64,000 nt of DNA from Euryodendron excelsum (GCA_033060915.1 CM065378.1:51187501-51251500), one strand, 5' to 3'; shown: positions 44,171 through 57,070, numbered from the stretch's first letter. Numbers and translations are program-made. The notes: a model not told the origin generated them from the sequence alone.

Positions 44171-46387
44171 ATGGAGGGTGAGGATGGAGACCATCTTAGA
44201 GTGATGGGGGATATTGCTGCGATTGGTGAGGATGGTTCACCTCTGTTAGGAAATGGTGCAGACATTTATGACCCTCTTAATGGCTCTCTTGAGAGATTTC
44301 TAAAGCTAAGAGCTAGGTCACAAGGGATTCACGTTGATAATTCTATAACGGAGGTTGGGAGAGGTTAAGCCATTGTTCCAGGTGCTGCTGCTCGTAGAAT
44401 CTCTGAGTTGAATTCTAATTTGGAGTTTTTGAAGTTGGAAAGAGATGAGTACAAATCTGAAATTGAAAAACTCAAGGCTATGGTGTCTGAGCTATGCAAC
44501 ACTCCAGGTAATATGCTTGGGTCAAGTATGGCTTCAAAGATGCACGATGTCAAGTCTAGTTTCAACACTCCTGTTGCAAGCTTTGGAGGTCTTCTCTCAT
44601 TCACAAATGGTGGAAAATCTTTAGGTAGTAACTCTTCATCCAAAAGCTAGGCAGATAAGGTTGAACAGGAAGAGCAAACTTTTGTGGTGAGTTCTCCCCA
44701 TGAAGTAGCTGTATATTCGGTGTCCAAGCCTCAGCTTGTAGAGAAGATGGGTACGGTTCAAGTAGAGAAGCTTGGAGCAAAGGAGGAAACTAATGTGGTG
44801 ATTGCTCCCCATGTAGCAGCTGTAAATTTGGTGTCCAAACCTTAGCTTGTGAAGGAGGGTACTGTTCACGCACTTGGTGGAGAGAGTGCAAATACAAAGG
44901 TGATGGGGATGGGTCTTGTCTCCACTACTTTGGATTTAGGTAATGGGATGCAGCATGCTTGCATGGGTGAAGAGTGTGCAAATGCAAAGGGGATGGAGAT
45001 AGGCCATGTCTCCACTACTTTAGGCTTGAGAAATGGAGTGCAACATGCTTACTTGGGTGGAGGGAAAGCTGGAGAAAATTCTGGTATGGCAGAATTTGCA
45101 GTCAACCAAGCATGGAGGCAGCATGGGAGGGGCACGGTCAACAAACTTGGTGGAAAGCAAAGTGGTCCCAATGGTCCAAGTAAGTGGGTTTCCATTTTAA
45201 AGTCAAAGAAAGGCTCTTTTATGAATCTTGAATATTTCAAGCCTGAATTGGGAAATGATAGAGTTAAAGTTAAAGCCCCCTCGGATGTGGCTGCCCAAGG
45301 TGTTGAGTTATGGGAAAATACTGTTGTTGGGTCCTTTATGCAAAATAAACTACCCTTTAATTTAGTCAACAACATTGCCAAGAAATTATGGGATAAACAT
45401 GGGTTTGAAAAATTGTTGACCACTGATAATGGGTTCTATTATTTCAAGTTTTCATCAGATACAGGTTGTGAATGGGTCATTGAGAATGGACCATGGCACT
45501 TTGTTGGGCGTCCTATATGCCTAAGGAAATGGCAACTCAACATGAACCTTAGTAAGGATAGCTATAAATCAGTCCCCATTTGGGTTAAGTTCTATAATGT
45601 TCCTTTGGAATTGTGGACAGCAAGAGGCCTAAGTTATGTGGCTAGTGCAGTGTGGAAACCCCTATACCCGGATAACTTGATTGAAGAATTAAAGAGAATA
45701 AACTTTGCTAGAATTTGTGTGGAAGTTAATGCTGAATCTAAGTTTCCAGATTCCTTTGATCTGGAGGTGGAAGGTAGAGGTGTTATTGAAATAGCGGTTG
45801 AGTACAATTGGGTTCCAGAGATTTGTGAAGTTTGCAAAGAATTTGGGTATGTAGTGTGCAAGTGCACAAAGGTGATTAAACAAAAATGGAAAGTTAAAAA
45901 GAATTCAATAGTAGAATTTGCAAATGAAGAGGGCTGGATAGAAGTTAAGCGCAAAAGGAAGGAGAATACTATTAATGAGGATACTACAAGTGCTCCAAGT
46001 TTAGCTGGTCCAAATGGTGTTGGGCAATTAGAGAAGGTGATTTCTACTACTCCGAGGGCAACAAATGTCATTCCAAGTGGTGCTTGCAGAGGTGATCACT
46101 TAGTCCCCATACAACTAGCCAATCTGATGATGAAACCTGTTGGTGAGGTCATAACTCTCAATAGATTTCAACAATTGGACAAGATGGAAGATGTTGAAGC
46201 CATGGAAACTAGTGAGGATAGTCAGTCAAATTTGATGGCAACTCCTATTGCAAATCCTTTCAGAGACAACGCGGTGGTAGTGAATGAAGTTAATAGGAAG
46301 ATACAAAAGAATAAGAAGAAGAATGAGAAGAGAAGAAGGCAGAGCTCAGCTAGTAGCTCTAAGGGAAGCACCTCTTGTTCTAAGTAA
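44171..46387 (+). pseudogene. LINE B ORF1 (DUF4283, CCHC-type)
   Basis: About 738 codons in one frame with three stops near 44366, 44648 and 44843. Copy C reads Q, W and Q at these places, so all three are transitions. N-terminal acidic region, coiled coil near 44400-44510 (LEFLKLERDEYKSEIEKLK), then repeats of a 'VVSTPH-AA-SKPQLV' type. A DUF4283-like domain spans about 45300-45800 with WENTVVGSFMQNKLPF, ENGPWHFVGRPICLRKWQ and VPIWVKFYNVPLELW. The zinc knuckle CEVCKEFGYVVCKC near 45820 has Tyr where His is normal; copy C has FGHVVSKC. The C-terminus is basic (KKNEKRRRQSS). ORF1 proteins of plant L1s bind LINE RNA. 44849-46387 is open as one 512-codon frame. Confidence 0.85.
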
Positions 46388-46390
46388 TTA

Positions 46391-49300
46391 ATGTCATTTG
46401 CTTGCTGGAATGTGAGAGATCTCAATGATCTCTCTAAGCGGAGAGAAATCAAAGATTTTGTTCGGTGCCACAACATTTGGTGTTTTGGTTTTGTAGAAAC
46501 TAGAGTCAAGTTGGAGAATAGGGATTCAATCTGTCGTGGGTTGATGAAGAATTGGAATTTCATCCATAATTATAACACTAGTGGGGATGGTAGAATTTGG
46601 GTTGGGTGGAATTTGAATTCTGTGAAATTGGATGTTCTAAGCATGTTTAACCAAATTATTCATTGTAAGATCTTTCTTATTGAGCAGAAGATCCATTGCT
46701 ACATTTCTTTCGCTTATGGTTTACACACTGTAACACTTAGAAGGCAGCTTTGGAGGGATCTTGAGCAACATGCAAATCTGGTCTGTAACGAACCTTGGCT
46801 TGTCATGGGTGATTTTAATGCTATAAGTTCTCCTTTTGAGAGAAGGGGGTGAAGCACTGATTGGCCTGGTTTCATGGACGAATTTAATGAGTGTCTTGTG
46901 GAGGCTGAGCTAGATGATCTTCGATATGGGGGTTTCCATTTTACTTGGAACAATGGATGTGCTAAGAATTATGTCCTAAGAAAAATTGATAGAGCTCTTG
47001 TTAACAGCTGCTGGAACTCTAATTTCAGATTTTCTTCAGCTGAATTCTTTCCTTTTGGGGTTTCATTCATAGCCCTATTTGGGTTCGGTTGGGGCTCCAT
47101 ATGAAGGAAGGTACTAAACCTTTTAAGTTCTTTAATTTTTGGGCTGAGTATGAGGAGTTTTTGCCTACGGTGCAGCAAGCTTGGAATACTGTTGTTGAGA
47201 GGTACCCAATGTATCGAGTTTGCAAGAAGCTTAAGATGGTGAAATCTAGTTTAAAGGAGCTAAATAAGAAGAAATGTTATGATATTTCGCTGCAAGTTAA
47301 TGAAGCTAGAGAGGAGTTGCTTAATCTTCAAAGACAGTTAGAGGCAAATGGTGGGGATCATGGGCTCTTGGCCAAGGAGAAAGAGAGCCTTTCCAAACTT
47401 AATGCTTTGAATAATCAAGAGGAGAGCTTTGCCAAGCAAAAGAGCAGAATTCTGTGGCTGAATGAAGGGGATCAAAACACCAATTTTTTCTTCAAGTCAG
47501 TAAGGAATAGAGCTAATAGGAATAAAATCTCCTCCATAAAGAAGGAAGACGAAACTGTAGTGGAAGATATTAAAGAGGTCAAAGAGGAATTTGTAAAATA
47601 CTTCCAAAACTTGTTGCGGAAGGAAAATGATGTGAAGTATCCAGGGAAGGAAGAACTTCAGCAATATGTTTGTAAAGTGATTTCTGAAGAAGCTGCTACA
47701 AATATGGACAGGAATGTCACGGAAGATGAGATTAAGCAAGTGCTCTTTAACTTAAATCCAAACAAGGCCCCTGGTCCTGATGGTTTCAATGGTTTTTTCT
47801 TTAAGAAAGCTTGGCCTATAATTGGAAAGGAGGTGGTTGCTGCCATTAAATCATTCTTTGATTCTAGTTGTTGCTAAAGGAAGTCAATGCTACCATTGTA
47901 GCCTTAATCCCCAAAGTTCCTAATCCCATAACCTTAAAGGACAATCGACCTATCTCTTGTTGCAATACTCTATACAAATGCATTACTAAGATTATTGCGA
48001 ATAGAATTAAGAGTTTGCTGCCTCTGGTTATTGATGAAGCCCAATCAGCTTTTATTCAAGGAAGGAAGATTAGTGATAACATCTTACTTGCCCAAGAACT
48101 TACGAGAGGCTATCATAAGAACACCAAGTTGGCTAAATGTGCTGTGAAGGTAGATCTTATGAAGGCCTATGACTCAGTCGAATGGGAATTCGTGTTGGAT
48201 GTTTTGGAGCTTATTGGATTTCCAGAGAAGCTAAGGAATTGGATACAGGTCTGCATCTCTACTCCTGTGTGCACAATCAACCTTAATGGTGCCTTGGAGG
48301 GTTTCTTTCCTGGAGCTAAAGGCTTGAGACAAGGTGATCCTTTATCCCCTTACTTATTTGTAATTTGTATGAATGTCCTATCTCAAATTATTAAGCAGCA
48401 AGTAAAGAGGAACCCCAATTTTCAGTTTCATTGGAGATGTAAGAAAACTAGCTTAACTCACCTTTGTTTTGCTGATGACTTGATGCTTTATTGCATGGGT
48501 GAGATTGCTTCTGCTAGGATTTTAAAGGAGGCTTTGGATATATTTTCTGAATTCTCAGGTCTTGTTCCAAATTGTACCAACAATAATATATTTCTCACTA
48601 GTTTGGATGATCAAGGGAGAGAGCAATTGTTAAATCTCTTCAAGTTTCAGCCAGGTGCGCTTCTAATTCGATACCTAGGGGTTCCCCTGATTTCTTCTAA
48701 GCTGAAACCTAAAGTTTGCAATAACTTGGTTGATGGAATTGTGAGTAAGGCCAAGTCTTGGACTGGTAAGTTCCTCTCTTATGCTGGCAGGTTGCATCTC
48801 ATCAAATTAGTCTTATTTAGCATGCAAAACTACTGGTGTGCCGATTTCATTATGCCTAAGAAAGTTTTGAAGAAAATTGATCAATGCTTCATAGCTTTGC
48901 TTTGGAAAGGGCCTGATTTAAAGAGTACTGGAGCTAAGGTTAATTGGGAAGAGGTTACTAAACCAAATGATGAAGGTGGTCTAGGCATAAAGAAGTTGGT
49001 GGATTGGAACCAAGCTAATATCACTAGATACATTTGGTTGTTGTGTCAATCTTCTACAACCTCTTGTTGGGAGAAGTGGGTCAGAGCTAACCTTCTAGTT
49101 AGAAGTCAATTCTGGGTGGCTAAGGTTCCTTGGGATTGCTCTTGGACTTGGAGGAAAATTTTGCAGCTAAGAGATATCATTAGGCCTTTGATCAAGTACA
49201 AAATTGGGGAAGGCTCACAGGTTTTCCTTTGGTATGATAACTGGCTGCCAATGGAGCCTATACATCAAAGAATGGGGGATAGGGTGATCTATGATTCTGG

Positions 49301-50046
49301 GCTAGGTAAAGAAGCAAAAGTTAGCACTATTATTAGAGACAACTAGTGGCATTGGCCTATGGCAAATTCCATAGAGTTGATGGAGCTCAAGAGGTGTATG
49401 TCATGTATTCCACTTCCAAATAGTTCTTGTACTGATCAAGCCATGTGGATTCCAGAAAAAAAAATCACCAATTTTCAGTTAGATCAGCTTGGCAAAGTAT
49501 TAGAAGTCATAGTCCTCAAGTGGAGTGGGCTGAAGTTGCTTGGTTTAAGAAGGCTATTTCTAGATATAGCTTCATCCTTTGGCTTGCTATTCGAGAAAGA
49601 TTAGCCACCCAAGACAAACTTGCTGCCTATGGTATGTTAAATGACATGTGTTGTGTGTTTTGTAGAGATAAAATTGAAGACCACAACCATCTCTTCTTCC
49701 AATGTTCAATCACCAACAAATTATGGGTGCAGCTGCTAGCAAAATGTAAGGCCCAATGCTTGAGTAATGAGTGGCAAGGGATTGTATCTTGGACTTGTAC
49801 CTTGAAGGGGAAGGCTTTGAAGTATATTCTTTGCAAGTTAATGCTCTCCACCACTGTTTATTTCCTTTGGAGAGAAAGGAATGAGGGATTAATGACTAAC
49901 AAGTGTAGGGACATGAAGGCAGTGCACAATGATATAGTCTTTCAAGTTCGTAGTAGGATGGCTAGCTTGAGAGGCTTTCATGGAACGGCACCAAATAGGG
50001 ACCTCCAACAAATATGGCAGATTCCCAATGATATTTTCAAGAACTA
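46391..50046 (+). pseudogene. LINE B ORF2: endonuclease, reverse transcriptase, zf-RVT
   Basis: It starts MSFACWNVR 3 nt after the ORF1 stop. Endonuclease (EEP) at 46391-47080: WNVR, VETRVKLE and GDFNAISSPF are present, but the expected SDH motif near 47065 is disrupted (copy C keeps LDHSPI). RT at about 47740-48720: NKAPGPDGFNGFFFKKAWP, EAQSAFIQGRKISDNILLAQ, KVDLMKAYDSVEW, GLRQGDPLSPYLFVI, and the catalytic CFADDLMLY near 48467. The zinc-binding RVT domain lies at about 49560-49850, with MCCVFCRDKIEDHNHLFFQC. A one-base insertion near 46850, breaks near 47070 and 47875, a stop at 49344 and a frameshift near 49460 inactivate it. Length is typical for plant L1 ORF2. Confidence 0.88.
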
Positions 50047-50275
50047 AGGGCAACCATTCTTTGCTATTTGTTTAGTTCTTATAATTGTTTAGCTAAGTTA
50101 GCTTCTTTGTGTACTTTTCTTAGCTAGTGCTAGTTGGGTTCTTTAGTGTCTTTGGATGGTTATCTTTCTTGATTATCATTATCCTTTGGCTTGGGGTATG
50201 CCCCTTGTATTTGTATTTGATCTTTCGATCTTTTTTGTCTTTAAATTTTCTTTCTTACTTAGCCAAAAAAAAAAA

Positions 50276-50604
50276 GTAACTAACCCCGACCCAATGATTA
50301 TATGTAATCACGAACTGAAGATATAAAATTTGAATGCCACAAGAAAGAATTCTTGATAAGTTCACAAGTTCTCTGAAGTACCAATAAAAGAAACAACACT
50401 CGCATTTTTTTAAAATCTCAATTCAATGTCCCTTCATTACAAATAGTGCACGCTATTTATAGAACCTGGTTGAGAAAAAAGGACTACAAATCAGTCCCTA
50501 ATTGATGGGCAATCAGCTAATCAATTAGCTAAATCAAAAGACTATAAATCAGTCCCTGATGGATGGGCAACCAGCCAATCAATTAGCCAAGTCAAAAGAA
50601 GGAC
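50276..50604. other. Gap between LINE B and LINE C with a 58-bp duplication
   Basis: It begins with the second AGTAACTAACCCCGAC. Two tandem units share 'act-aaatcagtccct' (50483 and 50541, period 58). A reversed TATA-like motif ('tatttatag' near 50454) suggests an LTR end of an unrecognised element on the minus strand. No gene. Confidence 0.4.
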
Positions 50605-50733
50605 TTGGCATTAATGGAGGTTGAAGGTGGCATTAATGAGTGTGGCGCAGCTGGGGGTTAGTTGAGAGCTTCTTCCTCTAGGATTCATTTTTGTTTTCTC
50701 TTTTTAGAATTTATTCTGGTTTCTTTGGAGAAG

Positions 50734-52925
50734 ATGAAGGGTGAGGATCAAGACCCTCTTAGAGAGATGGGGGATATTGCTGCAGTTGGTGAGGATGGTT
50801 CACCACTATTAGGCAATAGTGCAGGCATTTATGACCCTCTTAATGGCTCTCTTGAGAGATTCCTAAAGCTAAGAGTTGGGTCACAAATGGAGGTTGGGTG
50901 AGGTCAAGCCATTGTTCCAGGTGCTGCTGCTCGTAGAATCTCTGAGTTGACCTCTGGTTTGGAGTTTTTAAAGATGGAAAGAGATGAGAACAAATCTGAG
51001 AACGAAAGACTCAAGGCTATGGTATTTGAGTTATGCAATACCCTAGGTAAAAAGCTTGGGTCAAGTATGGCTTGAGAGATGCACGATGTCAAGGCTTGTT
51101 TCAACACTCCCAATTCTAGCTTTGGAGGTCTGCTCGCGTGCACAAATGGTGGAAAATCTCCAAATAGTAACTCTTCATCCAAAAGCTGGGCAAATAAGGT
51201 TGAGGAGGAAGAGGAAACTTATATGGTGAGTTCTCCTCATGGAGCAGTTGCAAATTCAGTGCCCAAACCTCAGCTTGTGGGGAAGATGGGTACGGTTTGG
51301 GCAGAGAAGGTTGGAGCGAAGGAGGAAAGTAATTTGGTGATTACTCCCCATGTAGCAGCTACAAATTTGGTGTCCAAACCTCAGCTTGTGAAGAAGAAGG
51401 GTATTGTTCACGCACTTGGTGGAGAGAGTGCAAATACATAGGTGATGGGGATGGGTCTTGTCTCCACTACTTTGGGTTCTGGAAATGGGGTGCAACATGC
51501 TTGCTTAGGTGAAGAGAGTGCAAATGCAAAGGGGATGGAGATAGGTCTTGTCTCCACTACTTTAGGTTTCGGAAATTGAGTGCAACATGCTTACTTGGGT
51601 GAAGGAAAAGCTGGACACAATTCTAGTGTGACAGAATTTACAGTCAACCAAGCATGGAGGTAGCATTTGGGGGGGGGGGGGTGTATGGTCAACGAACTTG
51701 GTGAACAGCAAAGTGGTCCCAATGGTCCAGGTAAGTGGGTTTCCATTTTAAAGTCAAAGAAAGGCTCTTTTATGAATCTTGAATATTTCAAATATAAAAT
51801 GGGAAATGATAGAGTTAAAGTTAAACCCCCTTCGGATGTGGCTGCCCAAGGTGCTGAGTTGTGGGAAAATACTCTAGTTGGGTGCTTTATGGAAAATAAA
51901 CTACCCTTTCTTTTAGTCAACAACATTGCCAAGAAATTATGGGATAAACATGGGTTTGACAAATTGTTGACCACTGATAATGGGTTCTATTATTTTAAAT
52001 TTTCATCAGCTATGGACTGTGAATGGGTCATTGAGAATGGACCATGGCATTTGGTTGGGCGTCCTATATGCCTAAGGAAATGGCAACTCAACACGAACCT
52101 TAGTAAGGATAGCTGTAAATCAGTCCCCATTTAGGTTAATTTCTATAATGTTCCTTTAGAATTGTATACTGTAAAAGGTCTAAGTTATGTGACACTAGTG
52201 CAGTGGCAAAACCCCTATATCCTGATAACTTGACTAAAGAGTTAAAGAGAATAACCTTTACTAGAATTTGTGTGGAAGTTAATGTTGAATCTAAACTTTC
52301 AGATTCCTTTGATCTGGAGGTGGAAGGTAGAGGTGTTGCTGAAATAGCTATTGAATACAACTGAGTTCCAAAGATTTGTGAAGTTTGCAAAGAATTTGGG
52401 CACGTAGTGAGCAAGTGCAAAAAGGTTATTAAACAAGAATGAAAAGTTAAAAAGAATTCAGTAGTAGAGATTGCAAATGAAGAGGGTTGGACAGAAGCTA
52501 AGTGCGAAGGGAAGGAGATTACTATTGATGAGGATACTGCAAGTGCTCCAAGTTTAGTTGGTCCAAGCGGTACTGGGCAATTAGAGGAGATGTTTTCTAC
52601 TACTTTGAGGGCAAAATATGCCATTCCAAGTGGTGCTTGCAGAGGTGATCAATTAGTAGCCATGAAACCAGCCAATCTGATGATGAAACCTGTTGTTGAG
52701 GTTATAACTCTTAATAGATTTCAATAATTGGACAAGGTGGAAGATATTGAAGACATGGAAACTAGTGGGGATGGTTAGTCAAATTTGATGGCAACTCCTA
52801 ATACAAATCCTCTCAGACAAGGCAGTGGCAGTTGATGAAGTTGATCAGAAAAAACAAAAGAATGAGAAAAAAGAAGACAGAACTTAGCTAGTAGCTCTAA
52901 GGGGAGCCTCTCTTTTTCTAAGTAA
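50734..52925 (+). pseudogene. LINE C ORF1, decayed
   Basis: It is colinear with B ORF1. Open pieces include 51079-51441 and 51667-52134. The DUF4283-like core is readable (WENTLVGCFMENKLPFLLVN, ENGPWHLVGRPICLRKWQ) and the knuckle is intact as CKEFGHVVSKC near 52385. Stops lie near 51073, 51438, 51578, 51660, 52133, 52364 and 52441, with frame changes near 52200. A 12-G run at 51668-51679 is a local expansion. The 22 bp around the initiator are the same as in B apart from K for E. Confidence 0.8.
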
Positions 52926-52928
52926 TTA

Positions 52929-55900
52929 ATGTCATTTGCTTGTTGGAATGTGAGAGGTATCAATGACCTCTCCAAACAGAGAGAAATAAAAGATTTTGTT
53001 ATGAGCCACAACATTTGGTGTTTTGGTTTTGTAAAAACTAGAGTTAAGTTGGAAAATAGGGATTCGATCTGTCGTGAGCTGATGAAGAATTGGGATTTCA
53101 TCCATAATTATAACACTAATGGGGATGGTAGAATGTGGGTTGGGGGAAATTCGAATTCTGTGAAATTGAGCAGAAGATCCATTGCTACATTTCTTTTGCT
53201 TATGGTTTACACACTGTAACCTTTTGAGCAACATGCAAATCTAGTTTGTAATGAACCTTGGCTTGTCATTGGTGATTTTAATGCTATAATATCTCCTATT
53301 GAAAGAAGGGGGGAAGCACTGTTTGGCCTAGTTTCATGGATGAATTTAATAAATGTCTTGTGGAGGCTGAGCTAGATGATCTTCGATACGGGGGTTTCCA
53401 TTTTACTTGGAACAATGGATGTGCTAAGAACTATATTCTAAGGAAAATTGATAGAGCCCTTGTTAACAGCTGCTGGAACTCCAAGTTCAGATTTTCTTCA
53501 GTTGAATTCTTTCCTTTTAGGGTTTTAGATCATAGCCCTATTTTGGTTCGCTTGGGGCTCCACATTAAAGAAGGTACTAGACCATTTAAGTTCTTTAATT
53601 TTTGGGCTGAGAATGAGGAATTTTCGCCTATGGTGCAGCAAGCTTGGAATACTATTGTTGATGGGTACCCAATGTACCGAGTTTGCAAAAAGCTAAAGAT
53701 GGTGAAAACTAGTTTGAAGGAACTAAATAAGAAGAAATGTTATGATATTTCACTGTGAGTTAATGAAGCTAGAGAGTAGTTGCTTAATCTTCAAAGACAG
53801 TTAGAGGCAAATGGTGGGGATCCTAGGCTTATAGCCAAGGAAAAAGAGAGCCTTTCCAAACTTAATGTTTTGAATAACCAAAAGGAGAGCTTTATCAAGT
53901 AAAAGAGCAGAATTCTGTGGCTGAATGAAGGGGATCAGAATACTAATTTTTTCTTTTAAGTTAGTAAGGAATAAAGCAAATAGGAATAAAATCTCCTCCA
54001 TTAAGAAGGAGGATGGTACTGTAGTGGAAGACATTAAAAAGGTCAAGGAGGAATTTGTGAAGTACTTCTAGAACTTGTTGGGCAAGGAAAATACTATGAA
54101 GTATCCAGGAAAACAAGAACTTCAGCAATATATTGGTAAAGTGATTTTTGAAGAAGCAGCTGCAAACATGGATAGGAATGTCACAGAAAATGAGATTAAG
54201 CAAGTGCTCTTTAACTTAAATCCAATCAAGGCCCCTGGTCCTGATGGTTTCAATGGTTTTTTCTTTAAGAAAGTCTGGCCTATAGTTGGAAAGGAGGTGG
54301 TTGCTGCCATTAAATCATTCTTTGACTCTGGTTGTTTGCCAAAGGAAGTCAATGCTACCATTGTAGCCTTAATCCTCAAAGTTCCGAATCCCACAACCTT
54401 AAAGGACTATCAACCTATCTCTTGTTGCAATACTCTATACAAATGCATTACTAAGATTATTGCAGATAGAATTAAGAGTTTGTTACCTCTGGTTATTGAT
54501 AAACCCTAATCAGCTTTCATTCAAGGTAGGAAGATTAGCGATAACATCTTACTTGCTCACGAACTTATGAGAGGCTATCATAAGAACAACAAGTTGGCTA
54601 AATATGCTGTCAAGGAAGATCTCATGAAGGCCTATGACTCAATCAGATGAAAATTTGTGTTGGATGTTTTTAAGCTTATGGGATTTTCGAAGAAGCTACG
54701 GAATTGGATACAGGTCTGTATTTCTACTCCTATGTACTCAATCAGCTTTAATGGTGCCCTGGAGGGCTTCTTTCCTAGAGCTAAAGGCCTGAGGCATGGT
54801 GATTCTTTATCCCCTTACTTATTTGTAATTTGTATGAATGTCCTATCTCAAATTATTCAGCAGCAAGTGAAGAGGAATCCCAATTTTCAATTTCATTGGG
54901 GATACGAGAAAACTAGCTTAACTAATCTTTGTTTTACTGATGACTTGATGCTTTATTGCAAGGGTGAGATTGCTTTTGCTAGGATTTTAAAAGAGACTTT
55001 CGATACATTTTTTGAATTCTCAGGTCTTGTTCCAAATTATGCCAAGAGTAACATATTTCTCACTGGTTTGAATGGTCATGGGAGGGAGCAATTGTTAAAT
55101 CTCTTCAAATTCTAGCCAGGTGTGCTTCCAATTCGGTACTTAGGGGTTCCCCTGATTTCTTCTAAGCTGAAACCTGAAGATTGCAATATCTTGGTTGATA
55201 GAATTGTGAGCAAGGCCAAGTCTTGAACTAGTAAGTTCCTCTCTTATGTTGGTCAATTGCAGCTCATGAAATTAGTTTTATTTAGCATGTAGAGCTACTA
55301 GTGTGCCCATTTCATTATGCCAAATAAAGTTTTGAAGAAAATTGTTCAATGCTTCAGAGCTTTTCTTTGGAAAGAGTCTGATTTAAAGAATTTTGGAGCT
55401 AAGGTTGATTAGGAAGAGGTTACTAAGTTAAATGATGAAGGTGGCCTAGGCATAAAGAAGTTGATGGATTGGAACCAAGCTAATATAGCTAGATACATCT
55501 AGTTGTTGTTCCAATCTTCTACAACCTCTTGTTAGGTGAAGTGGGTCAAAGCAAACCTTCTAGTTAGAAGTCAATTTTGGGTGGCTTAGGATTGCATTTG
55601 GACTTGGAGGTAAATTCTGCACCTAAGAGATATCATTAGGCCTTTAATCAAGTACAAAATTGGGGAAGGCTTACAGGTTTCCCTTTAGTACGATAATTGG
55701 CTGCCAATGCGGCCTATACATCAAAGAATGGGGAATAGGGTGATTTATGATTCTAGGCTAAGCAAAGAAGCAAAAGTCAGTACTATTATTAGGGATAACT
55801 AGTGGCATTAGCTTGTGGAAAATTCCATATCCACAAAGCTCTTGTAGTGATCAAGCTATATGGATTCTAGAAAAAAAAAATCACCAATTTTCAATTAGAT

Positions 55901-56240
55901 TAGCTTTGCAAAGTATTAGAAATCATAGTCCTCAAGTGGAGTGGGCTGAAGTTGCTTGGTTTAAGAAGGCTATTCCTAGATATAGCTTCATCCTTTGGCG
56001 TTATTCAAGAAAGATTAGCCACTCAAGACAAACTTGCAGCCTATGGTTTGTTAACTAACATGTGTTGTGTGTTTTGTAGAGATAAAATTGAAGACCGCAA
56101 CCCTCTCTTCTTCTAGTGTTCGATCACAAATAGATTCTAGGTACAGCTGCTAGCATAATGTAAGGCCCAATGATTGAGTAATGAGTGGCAAGGGACTGTA
56201 TCTTGGGCTTGTACTTTGAAGGGGAAGGCTTTGAAGAATA
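52929..56240 (+). pseudogene. LINE C ORF2, decayed
   Basis: It starts MSFACWNVRGIN, then shows a deletion inside the endonuclease near 53165 relative to B (about 75 bp) and another near 53220. The endonuclease SDH-like motif survives as LDHSPILVRLG near 53530. RT pieces are NLNPIKAPGPDGFNGFFF (54220), a changed RT box CFTDDLMLY near 54930 (Thr-Asp-Asp for Ala-Asp-Asp), and GAKGLRHGDSLSPYLFVI with GAKGL read as RAKGL. There are many stops, such as at 53758, 53900, 54060, 54509, 54648, 55115 and 55227. The zinc-binding domain at 55900-56235 is cut by E3. Confidence 0.8.
56236..56240 (+). other. Target site duplication of E3 (GAATA)
   Basis: GAATA precedes the E3 start TGATGCAATC at 56241 and follows its end GTATCA at 63017-63021. 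LINE B and D show the uninterrupted LINE sequence at this place. Confidence 0.92.
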
Positions 56241-57048
56241 TGATGCAATCCATGTCAACATAACAATAAGAGATCAAGTCCAAGTCCCAATTGGGCCGGT
56301 GACAAGAGCACGGGCCAAGAAGTTTAAAGAAGTACTCAATGGATTGATTCAAGAGGCATGGGCTCAAGCAAATCAAGCATATTCGTGGAGGACCATTGAG
56401 CATGATCCTAGTGAGCAACACGGAATCATCAATATGATTAATGTTCTAGAAGAATCTGGCCAAGAATAAACACATTCCTTTTTGGATTTATATGTAAGGA
56501 TTGCATGCTAATTAATTTCCTTTTTATTTGCTTGTATGGGTCTATATGGCTGGATACATCCATTCCCCAAATTTCCTTTTCTAGTTTAGGCATGTGATCG
56601 GCCACTTAAAAGGGTTGAGTGTCTTTTCATTTAGGCAACTAAGAGATATTTTGCACTAGATTTTTAGCCCTAATTAGGATACCATTTGGGGAGTTTCCTT
56701 GTAATGGCTAGCCCTTTAAATAGGCGTATATGCAATGAATAAAAGGCAGATCATTATTCAACAAATTGTGAGAGTATTCTCTACGGTTCTTTGAAGAACT
56801 ATTAGAACTTAGCGGATTTCCCGTGGCGTTCACCAACGACTTATCAAACGGAGCTCCACCACCGTTTGTGGCGTCTTCCTTATACCAATGTTCTTGTTTC
56901 GCATCAAGCAACGGGTTAAGGTCATATATACCGAGGTTCTTGTTTGTCGTAAACAATGGGTCAAGGTCTTCATTCAGAACCTGATCATAGAACTTTCTTG
57001 GGTTTCTCATTGTATCGGGTCTCATTCTTTTTGGTGGGATTCGTATCA
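56241..57048 (+). repeat. E3 5' LTR (808 bp)
   Basis: TGATGCAATCC…TTCGTATCA. Its first part still reads as the end of the pol frame (56244-56469, ending EESGQE, stop). A TTTAAATA box lies near 56713 and an AATAAA signal near 56738. Confidence 0.9.
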
Positions 57049-57050
57049 TT

Positions 57051-57070
57051 TGGTATCAGAGCCAGGTTTC
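57051..57070 (+). other. E3 primer binding site, initiator tRNA-Met
   Basis: TGGTATCAGAGCCAGGTTTC, 2 nt after the LTR. It is complementary to the 3' end of plant initiator tRNA-Met, the usual primer of most plant gypsy and copia elements. Confidence 0.92.

Larger units (their letters stand above)
44090..50275 (+). mobile_element. LINE copy B: L1-type, nearly full length
   Basis: A short 5' UTR, ORF1 (44171-46387), 3 nt, ORF2 (46391-50046), a 217-nt 3' UTR and an A11 tail (50265-50275). AGTAACTAACCCCGAC (16 bp) occurs at 43978-43993 and again right after the tail, as expected for a target duplication, although the first copy lies 5' of the integrase fragment. It lacks about 45 bp of the 5' UTR present in copies A and C. 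No RNase H domain follows the zinc-binding domain. Confidence 0.88.
50605..56240 (+). mobile_element. LINE copy C, interrupted by E3
   Basis: It belongs to the same family as B, with a longer 5' end ('ggcattaatggaggttgaagg' from 50605), ORF1 50734-52925 and ORF2 from 52929. At 56240 it is split by E3 and continues at 63017 ('attctatgcaagttaatgct'), where it is soon invaded by LINE D at about 63060. It is more decayed than B overall, but keeps sense codons where B has stops, and the reverse. Confidence 0.85.

Noticed and set aside
44365..44869. Minus-strand ORFs within LINE ORF1 (44365-44643, 44636-44869, 45049-45423, 45634-46071)
   Set aside because: They are shadows of the plus-strand ORF1, which has clear DUF4283 and zinc-knuckle features.
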